A stretch of 64,000 bases of DNA from Kalmusia sp. IMI 367209 (taxonomy: Eukaryota; Ascomycota; Dothideomycetes; Pleosporales; Didymosphaeriaceae). Made by a program: the position numbers and the translations under genes. Shown here piece after piece: positions 11,759-23,676 of this stretch; the first letter of the stretch is position 1, and the number at the start of each line of letters is the position of its first letter. The DNA lies in the NCBI GenBank assembly GCA_027946365.1, contig JAPEUQ010000001.1, positions 1,798,001-1,862,000 of the forward strand, read 5' to 3'. Under the pieces are notes generated by a model that made no database searches, was not told where the DNA came from, and worked only from the letters and a program-made list of their open reading frames with translations.

Positions 11759-13613
11759 CTATTTCGATACTACCTGCTCGAGTTCCAATGTCTTATCCTT
11801 GGTCGTATTCAACTCAGTATTTCCAGTTCCGTCACCGATTTTTGCATCCTCTCCATCGAAGAGTATAGCAATCTCCTCAAGAGTCGGGCCCTTGGTCTCC
11901 ACAAACAAGAGCCATATCGTGATGCACTCGATGACGAGAATTGCGATATAGACAAAGTAAAACTTCCATTGGAGTTTGTTGAGCCCCACTGGATTGAGGT
12001 AGTTCTTTGCCACAGAGGTTATAGATGTCATGGCAAATTGAAGCGCAATGCCTTTCGCCCTGATGTTAAATGGTAATATCTCCGCGCAGTATGCGACTGT
12101 GAGACCTGGCCACGCGAATCCAGCGGCACCATAGAACAGGAATATCATCGCGATGACAGCCCGGCCGGCAGCTGCATTCTCGGTCTTAGCGTAGACAGCA
12201 GAGCATCTATCGCAGTTAGCACTTCGCATTATGGGTTCATAGAATCTTTCTCTTACGCAGTCCATATAGTGAACGCGACTAGCATACCGACAGCCGCGAT
12301 CATGAATAGTTTTTTCCGTCCGAATCGATCGACCAGAAAGACAGAGAACCCGATCGCGACGAAAAAAGACCATAGCTGAACGCCGCCATTGATCAAAGAT
12401 TGATCGTAGGATTCCGTAACGCCAACAGAGGCAAGGATGTCCTTGATGTAGTAGGACACGAGTCCATTGCCAGAAGCCTGAGAGTAAAAAGAGACCAGGA
12501 GAATGAGCAGCACCCGCTTCCGGTTTCCTGGTGTTTGCACAAGAGCTAACCACCCAGTGCTCTTCGCATTTTCTTTCTCGAGCTGGATGGTTTCTTGGAT
12601 CTCGCGGAATTCGTTCTTGACAAAATGGTCATCCGCATTGCCATTTGCGTGGTACTGAAGTGTGTTAGCCCAGTCTAGGAGAACATATAGCGAGAGTATT
12701 ACCTTTGCCAGGACTCCAAATGCTTCGTCGAATCGTCCCTTCGAGCACAGCCAACGCGGACTCTCCGGCAAAAACCAAACTCCCACAATTTGTATGAACG
12801 GCATCATAGCTTGCAAAGCAGTCGGGACTCGCCATGATGTGTCCGAAGTGTATTTAACCATGCCAAAGACTGTCCAGGCCGCAATGATAGCCCCGACATA
12901 CCATAAAGTATTGTACATGGTGGTCAATTTGCCGCGGTGCTGCGGATGCGCGAGCTCCATGATGAGGAGAGGGGCTGAGCCTTGGGAGAGGTTGGAACTA
13001 TACGAGAGATTGTAATCAGTAAAGATCTGTGGCACTGGGAACAGTGTGAAGAAAACCTACCCGAAGCCGACCAAGAAGCGACCGCCGATGAACATGTTTG
13101 AGTTCACATGAGGGTTGACCTGAATAATCACTCCAACGAAGAGGACAAGCAGTCCCAATGTGACGCCCATTCTGCGGCCTAGTCTGTCAGCAACGATGGC
13201 AGCTGGAATTGCTAGTTAGTCCTTAAGCTATGCAATGTCTGTGGATTCCTTACAAAAAGGCATGGCTGCGATAGCACCGATGTTCTGCATTGCGGTGAAA
13301 AGCCCGATACGACTTCCCTTCGGATGCCCAAAGTCTGTCATGATTAGTCGAGGCTAATGCTTGTTATCTCAGTTTCCCTACAGTCTTGCCACGGATTCAG
13401 CGTTTGAAGGCCATTCAGCAATGAACCGTCGTAGCCGTTGATAGTAGCCCCAAGGAAGAGAATTGGAATCAAAAAGTAGAGCTTCCTCAAACCGGGGTCT
13501 TTGTACCAGGTCACCTCAGGGACCTCGAGACGGTTTTCATTCTCGATATGACCATGACCGTCATCGGTTGGACCGCTGGGCCGTTCAGCCATGCTGGCGG
13601 TTTTCGTCTCCAT
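11759..13613 (-). CDS. MFS sugar (hexose/lactose-type) transporter
   Basis: Six exons (13613-13382, 13334-13254, 13211-13061, 12997-12703, 12654-12257, 12206-11759), introns 42-63 nt, 534 aa. Sugar-porter signatures: GYDGSLLNGLQ in helix 1, ADRLGRRMG after helix 2, GRFLVGFG, PESPRWL at the end of the N-half, DRFGRKKL in the second half and the C-terminal ETKGPTLEE. It should sit in the plasma membrane and import a sugar with protons. The N-terminal 40 residues are hydrophilic. Start is the first ATG (13613); an in-frame TTG lies just upstream. It shares a 614-bp promoter region with the divergent beta-galactosidase, a LAC12/LAC4-like layout, so galactosides are the likely substrate. Confidence 0.92.
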
Positions 13614-14227
13614 GGCGGACAAATGAGAACTGGGGAAGTTGAAGATGCAGACTGAATGAAGTAAAGACGATCAAGAACGTTAGAGAAGGTTGCCTGACCA
13701 GTTGATGATGATTGCAGAAAACACTTCACGGCGCCGACGTCCATCTTATACAGGAAAATCTAGTCTCCCGAGGCCTGTTTAGCATCGCGGATACTTGAGT
13801 GCACGGGATAATCACAATGGGTCGGCTCACGCCAAAAGTGCTTTCGAGATTCTTAGCTCCAAATCTTCAGAGAGAGGGGGCCCCAGGAATGGATGCGGGG
13901 AACGTTCCACTACACGCGATGATGGGCAGTGATCGTATTTTGCATGACTCGCAGCGTAAAGTTGCGGCCATTTGACCAATCAGAAGCATTCAAAGCCGCA
14001 ATGCGACACCAGCTAGTCGGCAACCCTATCCCGCCAAGCTGCAGCGCGCTGCTCCGATCAGATGACTCTCTTGTCTAAGCGGGAGTGCGGCTTTCGAACC
14101 AATCAAACCCGCCGAAAGCCGCAATGTACTCCGCAGGTCGACAGCTATGCCTACTTTTAAAGCTAGCGAGTGTTGACAAGCAAAACCCCACCGAACTCAC
14201 AGAACTTTCTTCCTCACACTCGCTACA
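13614..14227. promoter_or_regulatory. Divergent promoter of permease and beta-galactosidase with duplicated module
   Basis: Two 28-bp modules, each CCAATC, 10 variable bases, then AAAGCCGCAATG, lie at 13976-14003 and 14099-14126, 123 bp apart. The second forms an inverted repeat with GCGGCTTTCG at 14087-14096 (partner CGAAAGCCGC at 14113-14122). CCAAT is the known site of the fungal HAP/CBC complex; GGCTTT resembles GGC(A/T)n sites of sugar-use regulators. Position in a divergent promoter suggests shared control of both genes. Confidence 0.65.
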
Positions 14228-15965
14228 ATGGTTTCAGTTCCGAACATTCCACATCTCCAGCAATATGGCGACACCAAACAACTTATTGTTAATGGAAAAC
14301 CATTTCTTATTCTCGGTGCTGAGCTACAGAATTCATCTCTCTCAAGCGCGGAGTACATGAGCGAAGTATGGTCGAAGTTGGTCGCTACCAACGTCAACAC
14401 TACTTTGGGAGCAGTCACTTGGGAGATGATTGAGCCAGAGGAAGGCAGCTTCGACTTTAAGGAGCTCGACAAAGTAATTCTTGATGCGAGGAAGCACGAT
14501 GTCCATCTCGTTCTGCTATGGTTTGGTTCATTCAAAAATGGTATGTCTTACTTAGTATTGCGAAGATATCACTGACAAATGCCTAGGTCGCTCGACGTAC
14601 ACGCCAGCCTGGGTGAAGACGAACCCCGGAAGATTTCCTCGCGCCGAACTTCGCAAAGCCGGAGGCGTCATACAACCAGCTGATTCACTCTCACTATTCT
14701 CAGAAGAGAACATTGAAGCAGATCGGAAGGCCTTCACAAAGCTACTCGCACACATCAAGGAGATAGATGAAGGACAAAACACTGTCCTTATGGTGCAAGT
14801 GGAAAACGAGCCTGGGCTGTTATTTGACAGTCGAGACGGCAGCTCACTAGCCAATACAATCTTCTCACAAGACGTCCCCTCTGAGTTAGTCGAATTTCTC
14901 GATAAAGACTATCCCAACCTCCACATCGACCTCAAGAAGAACCTCGACCCTTTCGTGACTGGAAAACAACGCTCCGGAAACTGGGAGACGATCTTTGGCG
15001 TAAGTCCTCAGACCGACGAGCTGTTCATGGCCTATCATTACGCCACCTACATCAACCGTATCGCCTCATCGGGAAAAGCCGTCTATCCCCTTCCTCTCTA
15101 CACCAATGTTTGGCAGAACTATGCAGGCGAAAACACTGACAATGACTTCCCCATCATCGCAGGCGGCGGTGGAAAACCTGGCGACTACCCCAGTGGTGGC
15201 GGCACAAGCAACGTACTCGATATATGGCTACGCTTCGCCCCCTCACTCGATTTTATCGCGCCGGACATTTACCTCAATGAGTATGCTAGCTCGTGCGCTA
15301 AGTATCGACACAAGGGGAATCCGCTCTTCATTCCTGAGCAACGACGGGATGAATACGGAGCGAGGAGGGTTTGGAAAGCGTATGGAAGTTTCCAGGCACT
15401 GTGTGCGAGCCCGTTTGGTATTGATACGATGGAGCCGGCGACAAATCCTTACACTAGGCATTATGCGCTGCTGAAAGATGTATCGCAGATTGTGCTTGAG
15501 GCACAGCGGAATCCAGATTCTTGCATAGGATTCTACTTCGATGAGCTACCCACTGGTTGGGTGAAGGGTGATAAGGATCCTGCGAAACCTATTACGCACC
15601 ATTTTGGCGAGTGGGAACTTACAATATCGCCGTGTTTTGTGTTTGGAAAGAGGGAGGGCGGATATGGGATGATTGTCCATCAGGGAGGAGGAAAATTTCT
15701 AGTGATTGGGCGAGGCTTTCATGTCGCGAGTCAGTCAACTAGGTCTAGCACAAGGTTCAATGGAATATTGAAGATGGAGGAGAAGATTGTTGTAGATCAA
15801 GAGAATGGCACGTTGAAGACGGGAAGAGTTCTAGGAGGTGATGAGACGAGGAGTGGGGCTTGGGCGATGATGCCGAATGAGGACCCAGATTATGGAGGAT
15901 TCCCGATTGCGGTGACGATTCCAGCGAGGACGGCGATTGCAGAGGTGGAATTCTATACCTTTTAG
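14228..15965 (+). CDS. Beta-galactosidase-like glycoside hydrolase (GH35 type)
   Basis: Exons 14228-14540 and 14587-15965 (46-nt intron) give 563 aa. The N-half is a TIM-barrel start typical of GH35: GKPFLILGAELQNSS, TTLGAVTWEMIEPEEG and VHLVLLWFGSFKNG. The likely acid/base Glu is in MVQVENEPG (about residue 195); the likely nucleophile Glu is in PLFIPEQRRDEYGAR (about residue 360). No signal peptide is seen, so it is probably intracellular, as fits import of the galactoside by the neighbouring permease. The shape, without the large C-terminal domains of secreted fungal GH35 enzymes, resembles bacterial GH35 proteins with a DUF5597-like tail; past transfer is possible but unproven. The fine substrate is unknown. 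Confidence 0.85.
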
Positions 15966-15990
15966 ATATTCAGAATTAGCAAGTTCCGTG

Positions 15991-17656
15991 CTATAATTTT
16001 GCAGTATACGTCTGTTCTGGGACTTCGCCCCCGCTTCTCCCAGGTGGCTCTCGAAACCATAGATCCCTCGTTCTTGCCAAACTCTCTAGTTCGTCTAAGC
16101 GATCTAGCGTAGCTTTTAGATGTTCCTCGAAACCATCCTCTGAACAAATCTCCCTAAAAGCATTTTGCATAGCTACCGAATCAGCGCGTACCATGCCGTT
16201 CGCATCGATGTGAATCACGTTGATATGATCGAACGTTTTAACGAAGTCGGCACGTGTGATGATTTGGCGGGATTCGTGGAGTGGAATTTCGGGAAGTTTG
16301 AACTCGATATTAGGCGAACTGTTTTCTCGTAGGACGAGGGCGCGCGCGAGAACGATAGCCGCGGCCTGGTCAGAAGAGTCAATAAACGATCAACATCAGT
16401 TCAGTGCACTTACGCAGAACTTTTGCTGTTCTTCCACGTCGTCATCCATCGACTCGCCTAGGATCCAACATTGGTTAAGAAACCACGATTTCTCTTTCCT
16501 GTTGATGTGCTTGCACGTTTCAAGCATGTCCTTTGACTGAGCAACCTGATTGAGGAATATGAGTCGCCCGCCGACCTTAGCAAATACCTCATCCAGTATG
16601 CTCTGTGGTACATCTTCTCCCAAACGAGCACGATACTTCTTAAGCGCCGTGGTCACCGTGTCCTTGCCAATATCCCTTATGTTGAGTACATGCATGTTCG
16701 TTGCATGCGGAATCAACTTCTCCAGCGTCCAATGCTCATCTGATGTGAAGACTACAGTGACGAGGTCGTTACCTGACCATATCTCGGCGCGTTGTTGTAA
16801 AATTTCGAGGAGGTCCTGGCCGCCGGCGTCATCCTTAAAGAGATGAATATTATTAATTATAAGTAAGAGTGGCTTGCCGCGTGCCTTGCGCATCTTGAGC
16901 GCCACCTTTTCCATCTGGTTCAGTGCTCTTTCGACATCTAAAAGCGGTGTAGAATCTCGCGGTCCGCGTATACTGAACAAGCTACCGATATAGTCTTCGT
17001 GGTACTCGAAATCAATGGCTTTGCCTAATCGTACCCGGAAGACCTCCAGATCGTTGTGCGCCTCCAGCATAGCTATCCCATCTCCATGCACTTTACGCAT
17101 CCCTTCGAGAAGCAATGATCGCTTCCCTGTTCCTCGCTCACCCATGATCAAATAGTATCTTCCCCTAGATTTTCCACTCAGGATGTCATCGATGACAGGC
17201 TGCTCCGCTCTGGGGACCCAATATTCCTTATCCAAAATTTCCTGTATCGCATCTGGGTGCGTCCCAAGGGCAATTTGACCTAACGCAACGCGTTCCTGGG
17301 AACTATATCCCCTAGAGAACGCATGTTCAATCTTGTCTGACACCTTTGTCTTGTACCATAAGCTATATGCATAGCCTCCTAGGCCGAGGCCTAGTAAAGA
17401 AATGAGGGCGACGGTGCTGCCTTCGAGGACGCTTCGGGCGAATTTGGATCGTTCTTGATGTGGCGAGTCGGTCGATTGGGCTGCGCTTGGGGGTCTCGCG
17501 TAGTGTGGAGGTAGGACGTAGAGGAGTGGCGACGCGCCTCGCGGAGGACGCCTACCGATTGGGAATGATATCCATCCTAACACGGTCAATTGGAGAATTG
17601 AGAACCTGTCGATGCAATAAAATACCTCGCCTACTACTAGGAAATGAGCGTGGCAT
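15991..17656 (-). CDS. Predicted mitochondrial AAA-type P-loop protein
   Basis: Exons 17656-17556, 17494-16414 and 16365-15991 give 518 aa. The first intron (61 nt; an acceptor 9 nt further in also fits) joins an Arg-rich N-terminus (MPRSFPSSRRGILLHR), typical of a mitochondrial presequence, to the main exon, which itself has no usable ATG. A transmembrane helix (VALISLLGLGLGGYAYSLW) precedes the ATPase region. The P-loop reads GERGTGKR, followed by LLLIINNIHLF in the Walker B position. The family is widespread in ascomycetes but I know no assigned function. The C-terminus contains HINVIHIDANGMV and an acidic helix. The stop is 26 bp from the stop of the convergent beta-galactosidase gene. 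Confidence 0.8.
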
Positions 17657-18074
17657 TCGGTATAGGGCCTTCAAGTACGTTGCTCCGCAGCTACGTGGTA
17701 GCTACATGGTGTGCGAAACCCAGACACCCAAAGAACGGCACGGGCGGCATCAGCTTGCCTTGGCTAAGCTCTTAGTTCGCTTGGACCTGTGGCATCTTTT
17801 CCGACCCAACGAGGCTCTGCGCTGGCACAACAAAAATGTTGAAGGAATTCATAAAAATATTTATGAAATTGATGAGGACTGGGTGTGAAGGAAGTCGAGG
17901 TTGGAAAGTTCTGGACCCCGCATATTTTGGACCAGCCACGATGCACTAGCCACGACTTCAGCGGCGAAGAGTGCCGATTCGTCAATGTCTAAATGCAAAA
18001 ACACAGGTGAAATACTACAAAGTATGCATGCAGAATTGATCCTCCGTCCCCTTGCACCACCGGGCCGGCCACTA

Positions 18075-18173
18075 CAGTACTGGGACAAAAGTTTGGGGGG
18101 ATTTTGGGTTGATCTGCCACAAGGATATGTGATACAAGATTAGAGCTGCCCTCAAACTTTTGTCCCACGACTG
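18075..18173. mobile_element. 99-bp MITE with Tc1/mariner-like ends
   Basis: The left end CAGTACTGGGACAAAAGTTT and the inverted right end CAGTCGTGGGACAAAAGTTT match over about 24 bp with three mismatches. The element is flanked by TA on both sides (18073-18074 and 18174-18175), the target duplication of Tc1/mariner elements. It has no coding capacity, so it is a non-autonomous miniature element. It ends 40 bp beyond the stop codon of the CorA-type gene and may lie in that transcript's 3' UTR. Confidence 0.85.
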
Positions 18174-18212
18174 TACGTCTTCTTTATTTCCGATTAATGT
18201 CTAGTCCCTGTT

Positions 18213-21200
18213 TCAAACCTCCGTCGTAATGCTTGAGGCTGTATCGTTTTGATCGTCTGCGACCATAGTATGTCTTCTCCGTCGCCCACCGTTGTATATC
18301 TTGTTCATAGAAAGCCCCTTCCCTGAACTTGCTGACACAAATGTAGCCCTCGTTGCTTTGCGCCGGTTCGTGGAGTTCGATGGGAACGGATTAGGTTCCA
18401 TCCCGTCTGCTTGCTCTTCGTCGCGGCTTCTGGCAGGCAGTTTCGAAGAGCGTTCGCGATGTCTACTCCACGATTTATGCTCCTGTAAGATTTCACGGAG
18501 TGCATCGAGACGCTCGCCAACCTTTCCATAAGCAACAAGGAGAGAGAGGCCCCCAATAATCGCAGTAAGTGGCAAAGCGACGACCCAGAAGATCGTTTGG
18601 TTCTTATCAATACCTCTGATGTCCGTTGTGTTCATCCCAAAAAGACTAGCAACGAACGATAGCGGAAGAAAAATTATCGTTACTAACGTGAACACAAGGA
18701 TGGCTTTGGACTGACCTTCCTCCGCAATCTCAAGATTGTAACGGAGTACCTGGGCTGTCTTCGTTATTTGGTCTTGGATTTTCTTGAGATCTTTCGCGAT
18801 ATCGCTGAAACCTTCCCTCAGGCCGGAGAATGCCGGCTGCTCGAGGCGCTTAAACGTATTGACGCGTACGTGGTTAGTAATGCGATAACTACTACTGTCT
18901 AGCACTTTTTCTAGTGCTTCCATAGCATCATTTTGCTGTTTGAATATGGCAACAACGACCTCTAGCTCTTCTTCCATCAGGAAAAGCTCTCGGAAGATAC
19001 GTTTTGAAGGGTTTTGTGTAGCACCGTAACGCTACGACAGTCAGCCATGAATGCAAATTGCTAGACTTTCAAAAGTCGCAGACTCACCAATGTCGAAAGA
19101 TGACTCCTATAGAGATCCGGTAGCGCCTTATCTTGATGCAATTTTCGTACGATCAAGCATAGCATGCAGAATGCAACCGTCGTCTCCGGTGTGCTTGCTA
19201 TGTATTGCACTACGGAAGTGCCATCACTGGAACCTGTATAAGCCATTAACAGCAACTCGTTCTGGGCTTTCGATAACTCGTTGTCTGCTGCGATACCATA
19301 GTACTCCGCTAGTGCAAGATTATCTAGCACTTCAATAGACGACGAGGTTGGACCTGTGAGGTTTTTGTTTTGCTCGCGCAAGTATCGAACCGTGTATAGC
19401 GCAGTGTAAATGAACTGGAAAATCTTTTGTGCTGCTTTGACCAATGCTAATGGTAACAAGAACTTCTCATCCTTTTCGTTCTCGTCATTTACCACACCGT
19501 TTCGAATCTTGATCGCTTTCTCCAGAAGCTTGGCTGTGCGATGGTGTAAAGCTTGGATCAGCTTGATCATCTCCATGTTTCGTCTTTCTAATTCCACTCC
19601 GGCGGTTGAGAGAAGCCAGTGTCCGAGCTTTCTTCTTTGTTCATCAGTGGGTGAACCGGCCTCCTGGCAGTGAAAAGCATGCAGGTGTTTATAAGCGTCA
19701 TCGATGTCGGGGTACAGAGATCCTTTAGAACACATAGCACACGCTTCGATAGGAATCTTAAATTCGTCTAGCTGGTGCAGCTGCATGTAGTCCTTGTGCG
19801 GCAATTCGGTCACCACGTAGATTAGTGAGAAATTGTTGTTTAGTTCCTGTCGCCGATGCACTTCATTGTCAGACTGTACACCTGAAATCGCCTGCGTCGT
19901 GGATTAGAATGGACCCAAATCAGAAGAGACGGCTTCTCAAAAACTTGGATGACCCTACCTTTTTCACTACATCCAGTGCGCCCCAGCATTTTCGTAATAA
20001 ATGATGAGGATAGTTGTTAGGAACGAACTGATCGATCAGCCTTTGTGTCGTTGAAATGAAGGAATCTCGCTCTGAGCATAAGGAAGTCATCTGCCATTGA
20101 ATTGTGCGCCGTGATGGAAGCCTAATCCCGCTTTTCTCTTTTCCCTTACCCGAATTTGGGGCTATCTGTGTTGCTACACCCTTCGATTCAGTGGCAGTAC
20201 CGAGACGCAATCTCTGAAAGAACGTAAGTTCTTCGTGAATGTCCAAGAGTGTATCATCGGGTTTCTGATTCGCTGACAATGCAACCGCGTCTTCGGCGTC
20301 AGATTCGAGTCCGTTGAATGCAAGCTCCGGAACTTCCACAAATGCTTTTCCCGACCTGTAGCTCGCAAGGAAAGGATGGTGTCGGCTCACTGGAAGCTCT
20401 GTGTCTTTCTTTCGTATATTGCTCAGGTGCTTCGAGATGACCGAGAGTGTGATCTGTGTCACGTCTTCTTCATGTTCATGGCGAGGAGCATGCTTTATGT
20501 GACTCTCGTTCCCAAACTAAGCCATTGTACCATTAGTATGTTTGTTACAGGAATGCAATGGGCGGTAGGTGAGGTTGCGACAATGCAGATAAATTGGCAA
20601 TGAGCAGTAACATCAAGCCGCAGCGGCTTCATAGTGAAGACAAACAAAACGATGGGATTATAAAGTGTTGGAAAGAAGTGATTCTACGTACAGTATTATC
20701 AGTTTCTTTGGAAACTGTGGTTGGCCAAGCAAGAAATGGAGGTATTTTCAAGTTAACTTGTAGTTGCTTAGTTCCGGGAGGCGGTGACGGATCTCTGCCC
20801 TTGTTCAAGTCTGCCGCAGCCTTCTCGCTTCGCTCTAGAACGCGTTCTGAAACTGTCCTACTCCGTCTCGTAGCCGATTTCTGCTCAGATTCACCAGAGA
20901 ACATTTCTCGAATTCCTACACGGTTTGGGGACGACATATGGCGGCGAGATGGCGATCTTCTGGGGCGGGAACGACGAACCCATGCATAATCGCTCTTTCC
21001 ACGATCTTGTCTCTCTTCGATTAACAGTTTTGTGGTGGCTCTTGAACGTAATCGGCGTGTGTGTTCAAACAAGATTTCCATTTCCCTCGACTCCATCTCG
21101 CGGAGAACGATGATATAATTTGGATCAACTCGGTCAATTTCGTAAGGTATATCATAATACAGTAGGGTGTCAATAGAGAGGTGTTCCTTATGTACCTTGA

Positions 21201-23676
21201 CGTAGGTAGGTTGCTGATTTTTACGCATAGGATCGGCAGGGTTCAGTACGCGTTGCTTCTGTATGTTTTCCGTCAGTTCCGGATTCAACATAGCTTGGAT
21301 TTGATTTTCCTGAAAGCCGAATCGAGCTAGTCGCTTGCGCATTTCTTCGTCGATGCGCTTATCTACTTCGCCCGCCACCTCATCCTCGTTTCGTTTCAGA
21401 GCAGCGGTAACTTCTTCCCTGATAGCTTGTTTCAGATCGGGTTCTTTCGTATTCTGGGGTCTCTCCAGATCTTGTGGGGTTGCGCTTTGGTTCTCATCTT
21501 CCCTTCCAACCTCGCGAATAGGTGATACACTGCCCTGCGGGTTCACTCCTTCTCCCTCTGCACTCTCTACATTATCTTCTGTTGTTCGCAAAGGCGGAGC
21601 AGCTGGTACATCTTCAGGCAGAGCAACCGGAACATTTCCGTCTTCACTTTCATAACCTTCACTGTCGGACTCTACGGTAGGCTGAAAAGGTCGGAGCCCG
21701 CGCCAGTGGATTGAATCTTTGATAGGTGATGCGTTCCGTTCCGCCTATCAGGTACTCTGCATGAGCACTGCTATCATCATATTGGACCCGCTCCTCCCTA
21801 CCCCTGACCCCGGACTCTCCTGTAATTCTCCTGTGATGCGACACTCGAACGTCGGGATTCGTCTGTCGCACTCAATGATTCCCTTCTTGAGCCTGTGTGT
21901 GCTGTTTCCTCGTCAATATGTTTGAGTCTTCGGCTATGTAGACTACCCATATCTGAAGAGGCGTTTCCCGCTGAAACCGAACCATCGCGGGTAGACGTGG
22001 GTCTGGATTTTGTAGAGCTGGAGTCATCGTGACTTCCTTCATTCGAACTGTCTAGTGAATTTTTCGAGATGGTTCTCTCCATCGATCTGCTAAGGGAGTT
22101 TATAGATTGGGCAGAAGAAACAGAGCGAGTATTCGCATCGGTAGCATCTAAGATAGCTTTGGAAGGACGCCTAAAAACCTTTGGTCTTCCAAGGACACCC
22201 TGACTGGTCGTTTTGCGTTCTAAGGAATCCAACTTGTTGACTATAAAGCCCTGATCATTGAGGCGTTTCATGGCTTGTTCAGCACCCTTGGAAATCTGTC
22301 CTATACGACGGGAATTTTTGTCTCTAACTAGATATTAGAACCATTGATAAAGATACTGGTCAAAGCCTTACCGGTTGTTTATGACCATCAAAGCCATTCT
22401 GTCACCTTCGTCTCCACTTTCATCTGAACTCAACGAGGCGTACTCAATTAAGCGACTCTCGTCTAGGGCTTCAATGGCTTTCTCATCGGGCCCCGGGGTC
22501 TGAATTTCCTTGCGACTAATTCGAACGTAAACGAAAATGGACCTCTCCTCTTTGAGAATTGCGGGCCAGTGGCTACCATCCAGTTCTTCTTCATTGTTCC
22601 CTGAATGTAGAATACAGTCTTTCAGACTGGTATCGGAATCTTGAAGACAGGCTTGCTCTATACACCTTTGCAAACCTAGAAAAGATTTACATTGCTCAAT
22701 CGGGAGATAACTCACTTTACGTTCGAGATCAGTGATGTGTACCAAACTCGGTCCTTGAGCGAGAAGAGTCTCTTCTTTGACGAACTCGATGTTCTCCCCA
22801 AACATATCCGACAGAGGTAAAGGCCCACAAGTGACGATCGTCTTTGACTGTAGTACAAGAGCCCAAATTTGAGGTACTCGTAAAAACTTGTTGCTGGCTA
22901 TACCTCTTAACTTCCGGAATATTTGGTTTTCGTCTCTATCCACCGCAATTTCTTGGGTGTAGGAACTCTGGAACAGCCCTCGCGGTATATGTAGTGATTC
23001 GTCTGTCGGTGCCTCTGGTGGCTTCCACTTGCCGACATCGAAGTATGGGAATGAGGCGAAGATCGCTGAGAGATCGGGCATATGGCGACTTTCCTGATTT
23101 GTTCCGTCGCATCTTAGTATGACCCCAGGCTGGATGAAGCTACCGTAAGCAGAGGTTGCTTCGTGATTGTCCTGCACCTTTTGCAAAAGGTACAAGATAA
23201 CAGGGACGAGCTCATCATGATGTTTGAAAGCTACGTTGATGGCGAGACGCTATGGACTCAGTGAATAAGTGTTTATGATAGAACGGCTCGATATTGTACC
23301 TTGAAATCTTCAAAAGAAATGCTTTCAGTTGTCACGTGACTGTCTTTAATCAGCTCAACGGGTACAGCATTGACCTGAGCAAAACTCACACCCAGCGCTC
23401 GCGAGTGCTTGAATCCTTCTCATTCGAGTTTTGAGAGTCTGAAGATGTGATCACGCGCAAATTGATGTCATCCGCGCCACGATAAATCGTACAGGCAACA
23501 ATGTCTCGGTATTCTTGCTGGTAGTTCAGCCTCGTTCGGAAATCGGATGTAGCTGTTCTTGCCGTATGAACAGCTTGGTTGAAAGTTGTATTATTGAGGT
23601 CAATCGTGTATATTAAGTCATCATCGGACTCATAGCCGCCCTCAGAGGAGCTGTGGTCGCTGTAGTAGCTGGACAT
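18213..23676 (-). CDS. Very large CorA-type membrane protein
   Basis: Eight exons (23676-23390, 23339-23300, 23249-22372, 22323-21802, 21661-20692, 20516-19959, 19891-19088, 19031-18213) sum to 1,626 codons, 1,625 aa. The acidic N-terminus (MSSYYSDHSSSEGG) leads to a conserved region with DLSAIFASFPYFDVGKW and LRVPQIWALVL, then a Ser-rich, disordered middle. The C-terminal part has two transmembrane helices separated by SLFGMNTTDI, the CorA GMN motif at about residue 1,485. CorA proteins move Mg2+ across membranes; the large fungal versions are uncharacterised. The junction between exons 4 and 5 (a 140-nt intron, 21662-21801) and the 175-nt intron 20517-20691 are the least certain. Another in-frame ATG at 23709 could be the start. 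Confidence 0.8.

Noticed and set aside
17460..17888. 142-codon plus-strand frame over the AAA-protein N-terminus
   Set aside because: Overlaps the first exon and presequence of the minus-strand gene; no own features.
21659..21871. Frame with AEYLIGGTERITYQRFNP as an extra exon of the CorA-type gene
   Set aside because: It looks protein-like, but no splice pair links it in phase to both neighbouring exons; the single 140-nt intron gives consistent phase, so I kept that and flagged the junction.
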